From the NCBI GenBank assembly GCA_964537875.1, contig CAZIDN010000039.1, forward strand, positions 1 to 34,703: a stretch of 34,703 bases of DNA. The letters are read 5' to 3'. This document shows positions 23,701 through 31,469 of this stretch, in pieces. The notes under the pieces were generated by a model. That model searched no databases and had not been told where the DNA came from. It saw only the letters and a list, made by a program, of their open reading frames with translations. Every line of letters begins with the position of its first letter. Within the stretch, counting starts at the first letter, position 1. Position numbers and translations under genes: made by a program. This DNA comes from JAPKZH01 sp964537875. Lineage in GTDB: Bacteria > Acidobacteriota > Aminicenantia > Aminicenantales > UBA4085.

Positions 23701-24876
23701 CTAATCAAAATTGACCCAGACCGCTCCTTTTTTCGAGCTATCCACGCATTTTTCGATAAATTTCACGCCGCGGATGCCTTCCCGGATATTCGGAAAATCG
23801 AGGTCGTCTTTAGTCAGAGACTCTCCGGCCATCTTTTTATTCAGGGCCGTGATGAACGTCGAGTAAATGTTGGCAAAGCACTCGAAATAGCCTTCGGGAT
23901 GTCCGGAGGGAATGCGGGAGAGCGCCTGGGCCCGCGGATACATCTTGTCACGCCCGCGGGAAAGACGAACGGTCGGCTTATCGATGAAGGCGACCTTACA
24001 GTAATTGGGGTCTTCCTCTACCCATTCCAGCGAGGCCTTGGTGCCGTAGATGCGGACGCGGAAGCCGTTGTCGTGACCAACGGCGATCTGCGAGCTCCAG
24101 TATAGACCCTTGGCGCCGCCCTTGTAGTTGAGCATGATCGAGGCGTTGTCATCCAGCACCCGTCCTTCGCCGAAGGTGTCGAGCCTTGCGCAGAGGGATT
24201 CGATTTCCAGCCCGGTCAGGTAAGAGACCATGTGTTCGATGTGGCTGCCGATGTCACCGACGCAGTTGGAAATCCCAGCCCATTTCGGATCAGTCCGCCA
24301 GGCCGCCTGCTTCTGGCCGGTTTTTTCAAGAAGCGTCGCCAGCCAGTCCTGGGGATATTCGCCGGCGACGAAGCGGATCGTCCCGAGCTCGCCGTGGGCG
24401 ATCATCTCGCGCATGTGCTTGATGATGGGGAAGCCGGAGTAAGCGTAGGTGACGCAGAACAGCACGTCTTTTTTCGCCGCCAGCTTTGCCAACTCCTCGG
24501 CGTCGCGGCTGCTCGTCGCCAAGGGCTTGTCGCAGACAACATGGATGCCGTTTTCCAGGGCCAGCTTGGCGATGGGATAGTGGCTGATGTTCGGGGTGAC
24601 GATGATAATAAAGTCGATTTTTTCGGGCCGCTTGGCCTCGGCCTTGATCATGTCCTCGTAATTTTTATAGAGCCTGTCTTTGTCCAGGCCCCAGAATTCT
24701 CCCGTTTCCAGGGTATTCTTGTAAGACTGGGAGAAGCAGCCGGCCGCGAGCTCGGCCTTGCCGTCCATGGCGATGGCCTTGCGGTGGACGTCGCCGATGA
24801 AAGCGCCTTTGCCTCCGCCGACCATGCCGTACTTGAGGCGGGCGCTTTTTGTCAGGGTTGCCTGGCCTTCGATCAT
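23701..24876 (-). CDS. Cytoplasmic Gfo/Idh/MocA family oxidoreductase
   Basis: A 391-residue protein with ribosome-binding site cgaggaggtg and no signal peptide. Its N-terminal Rossmann motif is GMVGGGKGAFIG. The EKP motif reads DKP (VVCDKPLAT), a common conservative variant. GDIGSHIEHM supplies the conserved Asp/His. Its closest functional parallels are cytoplasmic sugar or inositol dehydrogenases. It is the only clearly cytosolic member of the five in this window, and it is immediately followed by the TIM-barrel gene. Together they could oxidise and then rearrange or cleave an imported sugar or keto-sugar. A good minus-strand promoter lies upstream, divergent from the serine hydrolase gene. 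Confidence 0.92.
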   Translation of the reverse strand: MIEGQATLTKSARLKYGMVGGGKGAFIGDVHRKAIAMDGKAELAAGCFSQSYKNTLETGEFWGLDKDRLYKNYEDMIKAEAKRPEKIDFIIIVTPNISHYPIAKLALENGIHVVCDKPLATSSRDAEELAKLAAKKDVLFCVTYAYSGFPIIKHMREMIAHGELGTIRFVAGEYPQDWLATLLEKTGQKQAAWRTDPKWAGISNCVGDIGSHIEHMVSYLTGLEIESLCARLDTFGEGRVLDDNASIMLNYKGGAKGLYWSSQIAVGHDNGFRVRIYGTKASLEWVEEDPNYCKVAFIDKPTVRLSRGRDKMYPRAQALSRIPSGHPEGYFECFANIYSTFITALNKKMAGESLTKDDLDFPNIREGIRGVKFIEKCVDSSKKGAVWVNFD

Positions 24877-24904
24877 CTCCGCACCTCCTCGTCAAGCCGC
24901 CTAT

Positions 24905-24933
24905 ATCATAATGAAGACAAGGCAATTTTTCAA
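24905..24933 (-). promoter_or_regulatory. Candidate promoter for the oxidoreductase / TIM-barrel operon
   Basis: On the minus strand, TTGAAA (24933-24928), a 17-base spacer and TATGAT (24910-24905), with a predicted start near 24898. Spacing is optimal and the context is AT-rich. Confidence 0.55.
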
Positions 24934-24957
24934 AGTGATTTATAGTCTCGAAAAATC

Positions 24958-24985
24958 TTGAAAAACTTCTCAAAGGCGATAGAAT
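24958..24985 (+). promoter_or_regulatory. Candidate promoter for the serine hydrolase gene
   Basis: TTGAAA (24958-24963), a 16-base spacer and TAGAAT (24980-24985), followed by aaggagag (25007-25014) before ATG 25021. It is divergent from the minus-strand promoter only 24 bases away, so one regulator could control both. Confidence 0.5.
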
Positions 24986-25020
24986 GATTCCTGTCCGAGA
25001 GCTAAAAAGGAGAGTTCTTC

Positions 25021-26553
25021 ATGAAAAAATTCAGGGCTATAGGCTTGCTGATTATTTTCTTGATGGTTTTTTCCTTTTACGTCGCCTATCCCATCGGCGG
25101 CCAGAGCGCTTCCCCGGACAAGCTCAATCCGGCGCTTCAAAAAATTCGGTCTTATATCGATACGTCCATGAAAACGTGGGGAACGCCCGGTCTGGCCGTC
25201 GGGATAGTCAAGGATGGCAAAATCATTTTTGCCGAAGGCTTAGGCAAACGGGATGTCGAGAAGAGCCTTCCGGTCACGTCCAAAACCCGCTTCATCCTCG
25301 GCTCGACGACCAAGGCTTTTACGACGATGGCCATGGGAATCCTTGCGGATGATGGAAAGCTGGACTGGGACAAGCCGGTCATCCATTATCTCCCTCAATT
25401 CAAGCTCATGAATGAATACGCGACACTCCATGCTACGCCCCGCGACTTGGCCACTCATCGCACCGGCCTGCCGCGTCACGACATGGTTTGGGCCAATTCG
25501 CAGTTCTCGCTGCAGGAGCTTGTCGAAAGCCTTCAATTTCTAGAACCGAGCCAGGATTTTCGGACAGCCTTCCAATACAACAACTTGATGTATATTGCCG
25601 CCGGGTATCTTGTCGGCCGGGTTTCGGGAAGCTCTTGGGAGGAGGTCGTCCGCGAGCGGATCTTCAAGCCTCTGGGCATGGCGGACAGCGGATGCACCGT
25701 CCCGGAATTGTTGAGCGCTGCAGAGTTTTCTTATGCTTATGCCAAAGAGAAAGAAAAGCTCACAGCCCTTCCCTTTCCCCCTCCGACCGACAAGCTGATG
25801 TACGGGGCGCGGGCCTCGGGCTCCGTCAATACAACCGCCGAAGATATGTGCAAGTGGATGCTTCTTCACTTGAATAAGGGAACGGCGGGCGGCAAACAGA
25901 TCATCACCGGGGCGAATCTTCTCCAAATGCACACACCTCAAATTCCGATTCCCTGGCGCCCCGCCGAAAAATCCGAGTCCATGTACCCGAGCTATGGCCT
26001 CGGCTGGATGATCGATTCATACCGCGACCATTACCGCGTCCATCACGGCGGGGCGACAATGGGCTTTTTCTCCTATGTCTCGCTTTTCCCTCACGAGAAT
26101 CTCGGCATTGTCGTCCTGGTCAACCTGGGTGGCGCCGTTCCAATGATTGTCACCAACTATGCTTCAGACGTTCTGCTCGGTCTGGAACCTCTGGATTGGA
26201 ATAAGAAAGCCCAGGATCTGATGAAGGCTGCGGCCGCAGTCACTCCTCGGGAACAGCGTGTCGAGGGCACCAAGCCTGCCCACAAGCTGGAGGAATATGC
26301 CGGTGAATACAATCACCCGGCCTATGGACGGCTCAAGGTCGAGGTTGCGGCAGATAAGCTCGAAGCCTCTATCCATGGCCAATCTTCGCCACTCGAACAC
26401 TGGCATTATGAAACATTCCGGATCGCCGAGACCGAACTCAGGGGAATAAGGTTGACATTCCAAGCGAATGCCCGGGGGGAAATCGTGAGTGTCTCCGCGC
26501 CGCTCGAGCCGGCCGTGAAGGAAATTGCCTTCCAGTGCGCTCAGAAGAAATAG
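25021..26553 (+). CDS. Exported beta-lactamase-fold serine hydrolase with C-terminal DUF3471-like domain
   Basis: A 510-residue protein with a signal peptide and ribosome-binding site aaggagag. The class C beta-lactamase/esterase/D-peptidase catalytic set is complete: SxxK as STTK (Ser95-Lys98), YxN as YNN (Tyr186-Asn188) and the KTG equivalent HHGG (about 341-344). After about residue 400 a small beta domain (KLEEYAGEYNHPAYGRLKVE) matches the C-terminal lipocalin-like extension often called DUF3471. Substrates of such enzymes range from D-amino acid peptides to esters. The M55 peptidase elsewhere in the window makes a peptide role possible, but there is no direct link. It is divergent from the sugar operon. 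Confidence 0.9.
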   Translation: MKKFRAIGLLIIFLMVFSFYVAYPIGGQSASPDKLNPALQKIRSYIDTSMKTWGTPGLAVGIVKDGKIIFAEGLGKRDVEKSLPVTSKTRFILGSTTKAFTTMAMGILADDGKLDWDKPVIHYLPQFKLMNEYATLHATPRDLATHRTGLPRHDMVWANSQFSLQELVESLQFLEPSQDFRTAFQYNNLMYIAAGYLVGRVSGSSWEEVVRERIFKPLGMADSGCTVPELLSAAEFSYAYAKEKEKLTALPFPPPTDKLMYGARASGSVNTTAEDMCKWMLLHLNKGTAGGKQIITGANLLQMHTPQIPIPWRPAEKSESMYPSYGLGWMIDSYRDHYRVHHGGATMGFFSYVSLFPHENLGIVVLVNLGGAVPMIVTNYASDVLLGLEPLDWNKKAQDLMKAAAAVTPREQRVEGTKPAHKLEEYAGEYNHPAYGRLKVEVAADKLEASIHGQSSPLEHWHYETFRIAETELRGIRLTFQANARGEIVSVSAPLEPAVKEIAFQCAQKK

Positions 26554-26596
26554 GTCAATTTCGTTGTGGGGCAGATTCAGCGAACAACGCAGTTCT

Positions 26597-27913
26597 TTAC
26601 ATGGCCAGCTGGCTGTGGGCGACGATCAGCATGCCCTGGATCGGAACATGGTAGGGACAGGCGGCCTCGCAGTGGCCCGGGCAGCCGGAGCAAATGTCAG
26701 CCCGCAGCCCGGGAATGGCCGCGTAGGACTCCATGGCCTCTCGTTCCCGGCCCTGGCCCGAGTAATATTGATTATAGCGCATGATGGTGTTGACGGGGAC
26801 GCCGTGGGGACAAGCGGGTTCGCACTCCCCGCAGGCATGGCGGCAGTACAGATCGCCGCAACCCTCCCTGTAGGCCGCGAGCTTGGCCTTCTCCCAGCCG
26901 CTGAGGCGGGTCCCTGAAACGCTCAGGAAGCGCTCCATCTCATCGTAGTTCCGGGCGATGAAGCAGACGGTGCCGACATTGGGATTCTCCAGGACGAACC
27001 GCAGCGCCGCTTCCTGGATCTCCTCTTGGCTCTGGAGTTTGTATTTCTTGATGAAGGCCTCGGCCCGGTCCACCTTGTCCTTATAACGTTTCAGGCCGTC
27101 GGCGTAAAGAGGATGGACTCCCTTCTTCTCCTTCTCAAGCTGCTCAATCCGGGATTTGAGCGAGTAATAGAGGGCGACCGGCGTGGATTTCATGATCGTC
27201 GTCCCGATTTTCTTCTCTCGGCAGGCCGTCAGGACGCGCTCGGACTCGTCCATTTTGAGGAAGTTGTAGGCCATGAGGAAGATGTCGAAGCGCCCATCTT
27301 CGACGGCCGCCATTAGGACCTTCTCCATCGTCTCCTCGGGGTCGCGGTACCAGAATGAGCCGTGGTTGGACACACCGACGTGCTTGATCCGGCCTTCGGC
27401 CTTGAGCTCCTGCATGGCGGCATGGAATCCTCCGGTCTTGAGGGTTTCCACTTTCTCCGGCATGTGCATCATCATGCAGTCGACGTAATCCATCTCCAAG
27501 TCCTCGAGGCACTTGCGGGCTCGCTTGAGAAATCCCTCCTTCGACGTGTCCTTCTCGACTTGGAGCTTGGTGGTGATGAAGACCGACCTGCGGTCGCGGC
27601 CCTTCATTGCCTTGGCCACGACCTTGTGGTGGCCGGGATACTGCTCTGCAGAGTCGATGTAGTTTACACCGGCCTCGAGGGCGGCGCGGATAACGCCGTC
27701 GTCCATCATGAACCCGGCGCCGAGGTCGGAGACCTTGAAGCCGGTCCGGCCGAGGACGCGGTATTCTCTGATCCTGGATTTTTCCTGTGGCTTCGCTTTG
27801 GCCTCTTGCCCCGCCTTTCCCCATCCGGTCATTGCGCCCGCCCCGGCGGCCAGCGCGCCGGCGGCAGATTTCTTCAAGAAGCGCCTGCGGTCCATCCTGG
27901 TATTTCGGCTCAT
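26597..27913 (-). CDS. Tat-exported aldo/keto reductase with C-terminal 4Fe-4S domain
   Basis: A 438-residue protein starting behind taggagga. The Tat signal is MDRRRFLKK (Arg9-11). The AKR barrel has the catalytic tetrad: Asp and Tyr in YIDSAEQY, Lys in ITTKLQ and His in MMHMPEK. From about residue 351 a ferredoxin-like tail carries two Cys clusters: CGDLYCRHACGECEPACP, then CSGCPGHCEAACP, each ending in the CP typical of 4Fe-4S binding. Fe-S-tailed AKRs exist, but an exported one suggests electrons are exchanged with a periplasmic carrier in place of, or alongside, bound NADP. A possible -10 (TACAAT on the minus strand, 27940-27935) precedes it. Confidence 0.92.
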   Translation of the reverse strand: MSRNTRMDRRRFLKKSAAGALAAGAGAMTGWGKAGQEAKAKPQEKSRIREYRVLGRTGFKVSDLGAGFMMDDGVIRAALEAGVNYIDSAEQYPGHHKVVAKAMKGRDRRSVFITTKLQVEKDTSKEGFLKRARKCLEDLEMDYVDCMMMHMPEKVETLKTGGFHAAMQELKAEGRIKHVGVSNHGSFWYRDPEETMEKVLMAAVEDGRFDIFLMAYNFLKMDESERVLTACREKKIGTTIMKSTPVALYYSLKSRIEQLEKEKKGVHPLYADGLKRYKDKVDRAEAFIKKYKLQSQEEIQEAALRFVLENPNVGTVCFIARNYDEMERFLSVSGTRLSGWEKAKLAAYREGCGDLYCRHACGECEPACPHGVPVNTIMRYNQYYSGQGREREAMESYAAIPGLRADICSGCPGHCEAACPYHVPIQGMLIVAHSQLAM

Positions 27914-28091
27914 CGGTCCTCCTAAACATAAAGCATTGTATCAACTGACCGGATGATATTCCAGGAACGAAGATGAAAAAAGCAAAAAAATAAGCTTTGG
28001 CCTTCTTGATTTGAAGCGCGACAACGAGGTGGTCATCACCGACCAGGACGGCCCGCGGCTGCTCAGCTCTTGGGCTGACAAAAGAAGGATT

Positions 28092-28121
28092 TGTGTCAAT
28101 TATTGCCTGTCGTATATGATA
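28092..28121 (+). promoter_or_regulatory. Candidate promoter of the acetyltransferase gene
   Basis: TTGTGT (28092-28097), an 18-base spacer and TATGAT (28116-28121), then gaggaggag just before ATG 28147. Confidence 0.4.
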
Positions 28122-28146
28122 AGCATGCCAGAGGAGGAGACGCTCA

Positions 28147-28869
28147 ATGATGACAGAACCGATCGTCGTGGAAATGATGCCTAGGGATGCAATTCTGTGG
28201 CGCTGTCTGCACGGCGGTCCCTTGACGACCGACTCCATCGAACAGTGGGCCCAGAATGGAAGTATCCCGTGGGCGGAATTCCGCGCTCGTAATATTCCGT
28301 TCCTCATGAACCTCATGGATACCTACGGCGCTTGCGCCGTCGTGGCACGGATCGGGGGCCTTTTCATAGGTCATTTGCGGTTCTATCCGAAGGCCGTCTG
28401 GGCGTTGGTCGAGCCAAGCCTCGGGATGTGCTTACAGCAGGAGTTCCCCTACGGTCCAGCCGAGGCCCTTGGACGCAGAAGATTCCCACCGCTCGAAGAG
28501 GTCGAGGACAAGACGCTCGTCGTACATTGTATGATGCTTTCATCCGGCGGACTCGGTGGAGAATCGTACCGACGAAAAGGGGTCGGCGCGCAGATGGCTC
28601 GGACACTGATCGACTGGGCGACGGAGAATGGATGGCACTCCATTGAATCGACGGCCTACGAGGGTCTCCCGATCATCTACGCGACCACCGGCCAAGCAGG
28701 CAGGACTTTCTGGGAGAACCTCGGTTTCCGGCTTATCAGGAAAGATCACGAGCCTGCACTTGAGGAAGAAACAGATTTTGTCCGGAAAATGCGAGAGGAA
28801 GCGCGGGCGCAAAGACTCGATCCCGCGACGATAAAGAACAAATACATCATGAGGCTGGCTCTGCGTTAG
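28147..28869 (+). CDS. GNAT family N-acetyltransferase
   Basis: A 240-residue cytoplasmic protein with a strong ribosome-binding site (gaggagga); ATG 28147 or 28150. The acetyl-CoA pyrophosphate loop of GNAT motif A reads YRRKGVGAQM (about residues 141-150). It follows a beta strand containing LVVHCMML and precedes a helix (ARTLIDWA). FWENLGFRLI near residue 200 is the usual motif B region. The acceptor is unknown. It stands alone between an Fe-S reductase and the beta-propeller genes. Confidence 0.85.
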   Translation: MMTEPIVVEMMPRDAILWRCLHGGPLTTDSIEQWAQNGSIPWAEFRARNIPFLMNLMDTYGACAVVARIGGLFIGHLRFYPKAVWALVEPSLGMCLQQEFPYGPAEALGRRRFPPLEEVEDKTLVVHCMMLSSGGLGGESYRRKGVGAQMARTLIDWATENGWHSIESTAYEGLPIIYATTGQAGRTFWENLGFRLIRKDHEPALEEETDFVRKMREEARAQRLDPATIKNKYIMRLALR

Positions 28870-28951
28870 GTCGCTTTAGGCTTGCCCATCGGCCGGCCTC
28901 TGCTTCGAGCCGCTGATGCGGAACCTAAAAAACCAGCCCTCCCAGGGGTCC

Positions 28952-28981
28952 TTGACAGAGCATTTCCCAAGGTGCTATCCT
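28952..28981 (+). promoter_or_regulatory. Candidate promoter of the beta-propeller pair
   Basis: A perfect TTGACA (28952-28957), an 18-base spacer and TATCCT (28976-28981), with a predicted start near 28988. This lies downstream of the longest open frame's start (28882), which supports the later ATG at 29071. Confidence 0.5.
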
Positions 28982-29070
28982 TTGGCCAAGCAGCCGTTAA
29001 GGGAGAAAGGGCCACGAAATACTTCAATTCTCAGGTCGATGATCCTTCCAGTTACGTGGAGGGAATTGCC

Positions 29071-30258
29071 ATGGCAAAAACAAAATTCTTGTTAATGGCA
29101 TTCCTCCTTTTTAGCTTTGGCTGCGCTATACCGAAATTGGAGCAAAAGCCGGAATGGAATGGAAAGATTGAGGTTGAAAATGGGGTCAAGGTCATCAAAA
29201 ACCCGAGAGAGCCTCTTTATGGAAATCTCAAGCTCAAACTGAAAGAGGATTTAAGCATTGGGCGGGAAGATGATAATAATTATGCGTTCAATCGTGTCAG
29301 GGGAGTGGCTGTCGATCGCCAAGGGAATATCTATGCCGTCGATATGAGCAATCGGAGAGTCCAGGTATTTGACCAAAAGGGTAAATATTTAAAGACGATC
29401 GGAAGAAAGGGGCAGGGGCCGGGTGGATTTCAACAGTCCTATAAGATCCTGATTGATGAAACCACGGGAAATATCTATGTCAGCGATGGCCCAAAAATAA
29501 AGGTTTTTGACAAAGAAGGGCAATTTGTCGCTGACATTATTCCAAAAAGATATCCCCTGGATTTCATCATCGCCGGAAATGGGATGATTTTGGCAAAAAT
29601 GTCTTCGGGAAGGCCGGAAGAAGAAACCAGAGAGCTGGCTAAAATCAATCTTAAAGGCGAGGCGATCGAAACATACGCAAGCGTTCCTTTTTTTCTTATG
29701 CAGCAATTCAGACTGGATGGAAATCTTGTTGTCGGCTATTCCGGATTCGAGCATGACTTATTGATGGCTGGAATTGATCAGCAAACCTGCGTTTATGGGT
29801 TTTCCAAAGAATACGAGCTGAAGGTCGTCGACAGCCAGGGGAAACTTCTTTTCAAGATCAGCAAAGATGAGCCGTATCATAAATTTACTTCGAGTGAAGA
29901 AGACGAATATACAAAAAAAGCGGCGCAGGTAAAGAAAAAATTGCGAGGCAAGTATAAGGATATACAGCTTCTCTACAAGTTGCCTGAACATAAGCCTTTC
30001 TTTTACTCTCTTTTAACCGATAGCGAAAAACGCCTCTATGCTCAAACCAATCATGCGGAATCCCAGCTTGAGGTTGATAAGGAGGTCGATATATTCAGCC
30101 AGGAGGGCTATTATTTATACAAAGCTGTCATTCCTCATATGACTCGCCTGATAAAAAATGGATTTCTTTACACAAGTTTTGTTGATGAAAAAAAGAACGT
30201 GGAATATGTCAAGCGATTCAGGATCAAAAATTGGGAGCAGATTAAGGCGGGAATATAA
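29071..30258 (+). CDS. Exported 6-bladed beta-propeller protein (first of tandem pair)
   Basis: A 395-residue protein from ATG 29071 (tggaggga upstream). The N-terminus is a signal, with Cys in FSFGC as a possible lipoprotein site. Blades show NHL-like repeats: VRGVAVDRQGNIYAVDMSNR, RVQVFDQKGKYLKTIG, GNIYVSDGPKIKVFDKEGQF and KEYELKVVDSQGKLLFKI. The segment EWNGKIEVENGVKVIKNPRE followed by PLYG is shared with the next gene and, as I recall, is typical of a large exported propeller family in Aminicenantes-like bacteria. Ligand unknown. Base composition is visibly more AT-rich than the sugar-enzyme genes around it. Confidence 0.88.
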   Translation: MAKTKFLLMAFLLFSFGCAIPKLEQKPEWNGKIEVENGVKVIKNPREPLYGNLKLKLKEDLSIGREDDNNYAFNRVRGVAVDRQGNIYAVDMSNRRVQVFDQKGKYLKTIGRKGQGPGGFQQSYKILIDETTGNIYVSDGPKIKVFDKEGQFVADIIPKRYPLDFIIAGNGMILAKMSSGRPEEETRELAKINLKGEAIETYASVPFFLMQQFRLDGNLVVGYSGFEHDLLMAGIDQQTCVYGFSKEYELKVVDSQGKLLFKISKDEPYHKFTSSEEDEYTKKAAQVKKKLRGKYKDIQLLYKLPEHKPFFYSLLTDSEKRLYAQTNHAESQLEVDKEVDIFSQEGYYLYKAVIPHMTRLIKNGFLYTSFVDEKKNVEYVKRFRIKNWEQIKAGI

Positions 30259-30290
30259 AAAAGCAAGCGCAAAAGGATAGAGGAGGGACG

Positions 30291-31442
30291 ATGAAAACAA
30301 AAATTCAATACGTCTTGATCGGTCTTTCCGTTTTTTTCTTTGTTTTTGCAGAATCAAGAGAAAATCAAAAGCCCAAATGGAAAGGGAAAATAGCCGAAGA
30401 AAAGGGCATCAAGCTTGTCAAAAATCCAAAAGAGCCTCTTTATGGGGAACTGAAATTCGATTTGATTGAGGATTTAAGCATCGGAAAAGAAAACGATGAT
30501 CATTATATGTTCTACGGGATCAGAGATATCAAAGTCGATAGGGATGAAAATATCTATGTCCTTGAGCTTAGGAATAGGAGAGTCCAGAAGTTCGGTCGAA
30601 ACGGCCAGTTTCTTTGTCCGATCGGCAAACAGGGACAGGGCCCCGGCGAATTCCAGATGCCTTCCTTGATGATCCTTGACGATAAAAACGGCATCGTCGG
30701 AGTCCAAGACCTAAGAACGCTAAAAATTTTCAATAAGGACGGGAGCTATTTGAACAAAGATATCCCCTTTGAAATTTACAACAGTCAGCTCGTCGTTGAT
30801 GCAAATGGAAATCTATGGGGAATCGGCTCTGAGAGTGAGGGTTCTGATGATGCCAGCCCTGCTCTTTTTAAAGTTTTGAAGAGATACAACGCTCAAGGGA
30901 AAGATGAGAAAAAAATTGCCAGATTCCCTTATGACATTTTTCGAGAAAGGACAGGTGTTTCGGAAATTACGGTTATATCCAGAGAAGAATATGATTTGTT
31001 TTTATCTCCAGCCAGCGAAGGAAACTTGGTCTATGCCTATTCCAAGGAATACGAGTTGAACATCGTTGATTCTGAAGGCAAATTGCTCTTTAAAATCAAG
31101 AAAGAAGAGCCGTATCAGAATTTTTCGTCGGAAGAAAAGCGGAAAGACGGAAAAGGCAAGTTTCCCGAACACAAGCCTTTCTTCTATTCGATCTTCACAG
31201 ACAGCCAAGGCAGAATTTATGCGCAGAGGAATAATCCAGGCCCGGAGGAAAATGCGGAGAAAAGATTCGATATCTTCAGCAAGGATGGATATTATCTCTA
31301 CAAAACCTCCTGCCCCTTGACCCCGTTTGTGATTAGAAACGGATTTTTTTACACCCAAGTCATTAACGACGACACCGGGCAGGTATTTGTCAAACGGTTG
31401 AGGATAAAAAATTGGGATCAGATAAGGGAGGGGATAAAATAG
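30291..31442 (+). CDS. Exported 6-bladed beta-propeller protein (second of tandem pair)
   Basis: A 383-residue paralogue of the preceding gene, 32 bases downstream with ribosome-binding site gaggaggga. It shares the N-terminal signature (KWKGKIAEEKGIKLVKNPKE, then PLYG), the GRNGQFLCPIGKQGQGPGEF blade, the KEYELNIVDSEGKLLFKIKK blade, the EHKPFFYSIFTDSQGRIYAQ region and the ending RLRIKNWDQIREGIK. A signal peptide is present, but the lipobox Cys of its sister is absent (FVFAES), so one may be anchored and the other soluble. The pair arose by tandem duplication and is probably co-transcribed. Function unknown; sensing or binding at the cell surface is possible. Confidence 0.88.
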   Translation: MKTKIQYVLIGLSVFFFVFAESRENQKPKWKGKIAEEKGIKLVKNPKEPLYGELKFDLIEDLSIGKENDDHYMFYGIRDIKVDRDENIYVLELRNRRVQKFGRNGQFLCPIGKQGQGPGEFQMPSLMILDDKNGIVGVQDLRTLKIFNKDGSYLNKDIPFEIYNSQLVVDANGNLWGIGSESEGSDDASPALFKVLKRYNAQGKDEKKIARFPYDIFRERTGVSEITVISREEYDLFLSPASEGNLVYAYSKEYELNIVDSEGKLLFKIKKEEPYQNFSSEEKRKDGKGKFPEHKPFFYSIFTDSQGRIYAQRNNPGPEENAEKRFDIFSKDGYYLYKTSCPLTPFVIRNGFFYTQVINDDTGQVFVKRLRIKNWDQIREGIK

Positions 31443-31469
31443 TAAGCAACCCTCCTGCTTTTGTCTCTC

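Noticed and set aside
27960..28140. Possible degraded gene fragment before the acetyltransferase (a frame containing LKRDNEVVITDQDG)
   Set aside because: About 60 codons without a start or recognisable family. It could be a remnant, but I cannot support it.
28882..29070. 63-codon N-terminal extension of the first beta-propeller
   Set aside because: It begins upstream of the predicted promoter and lacks signal features. ATG 29071 has a good ribosome-binding site and a signal peptide.
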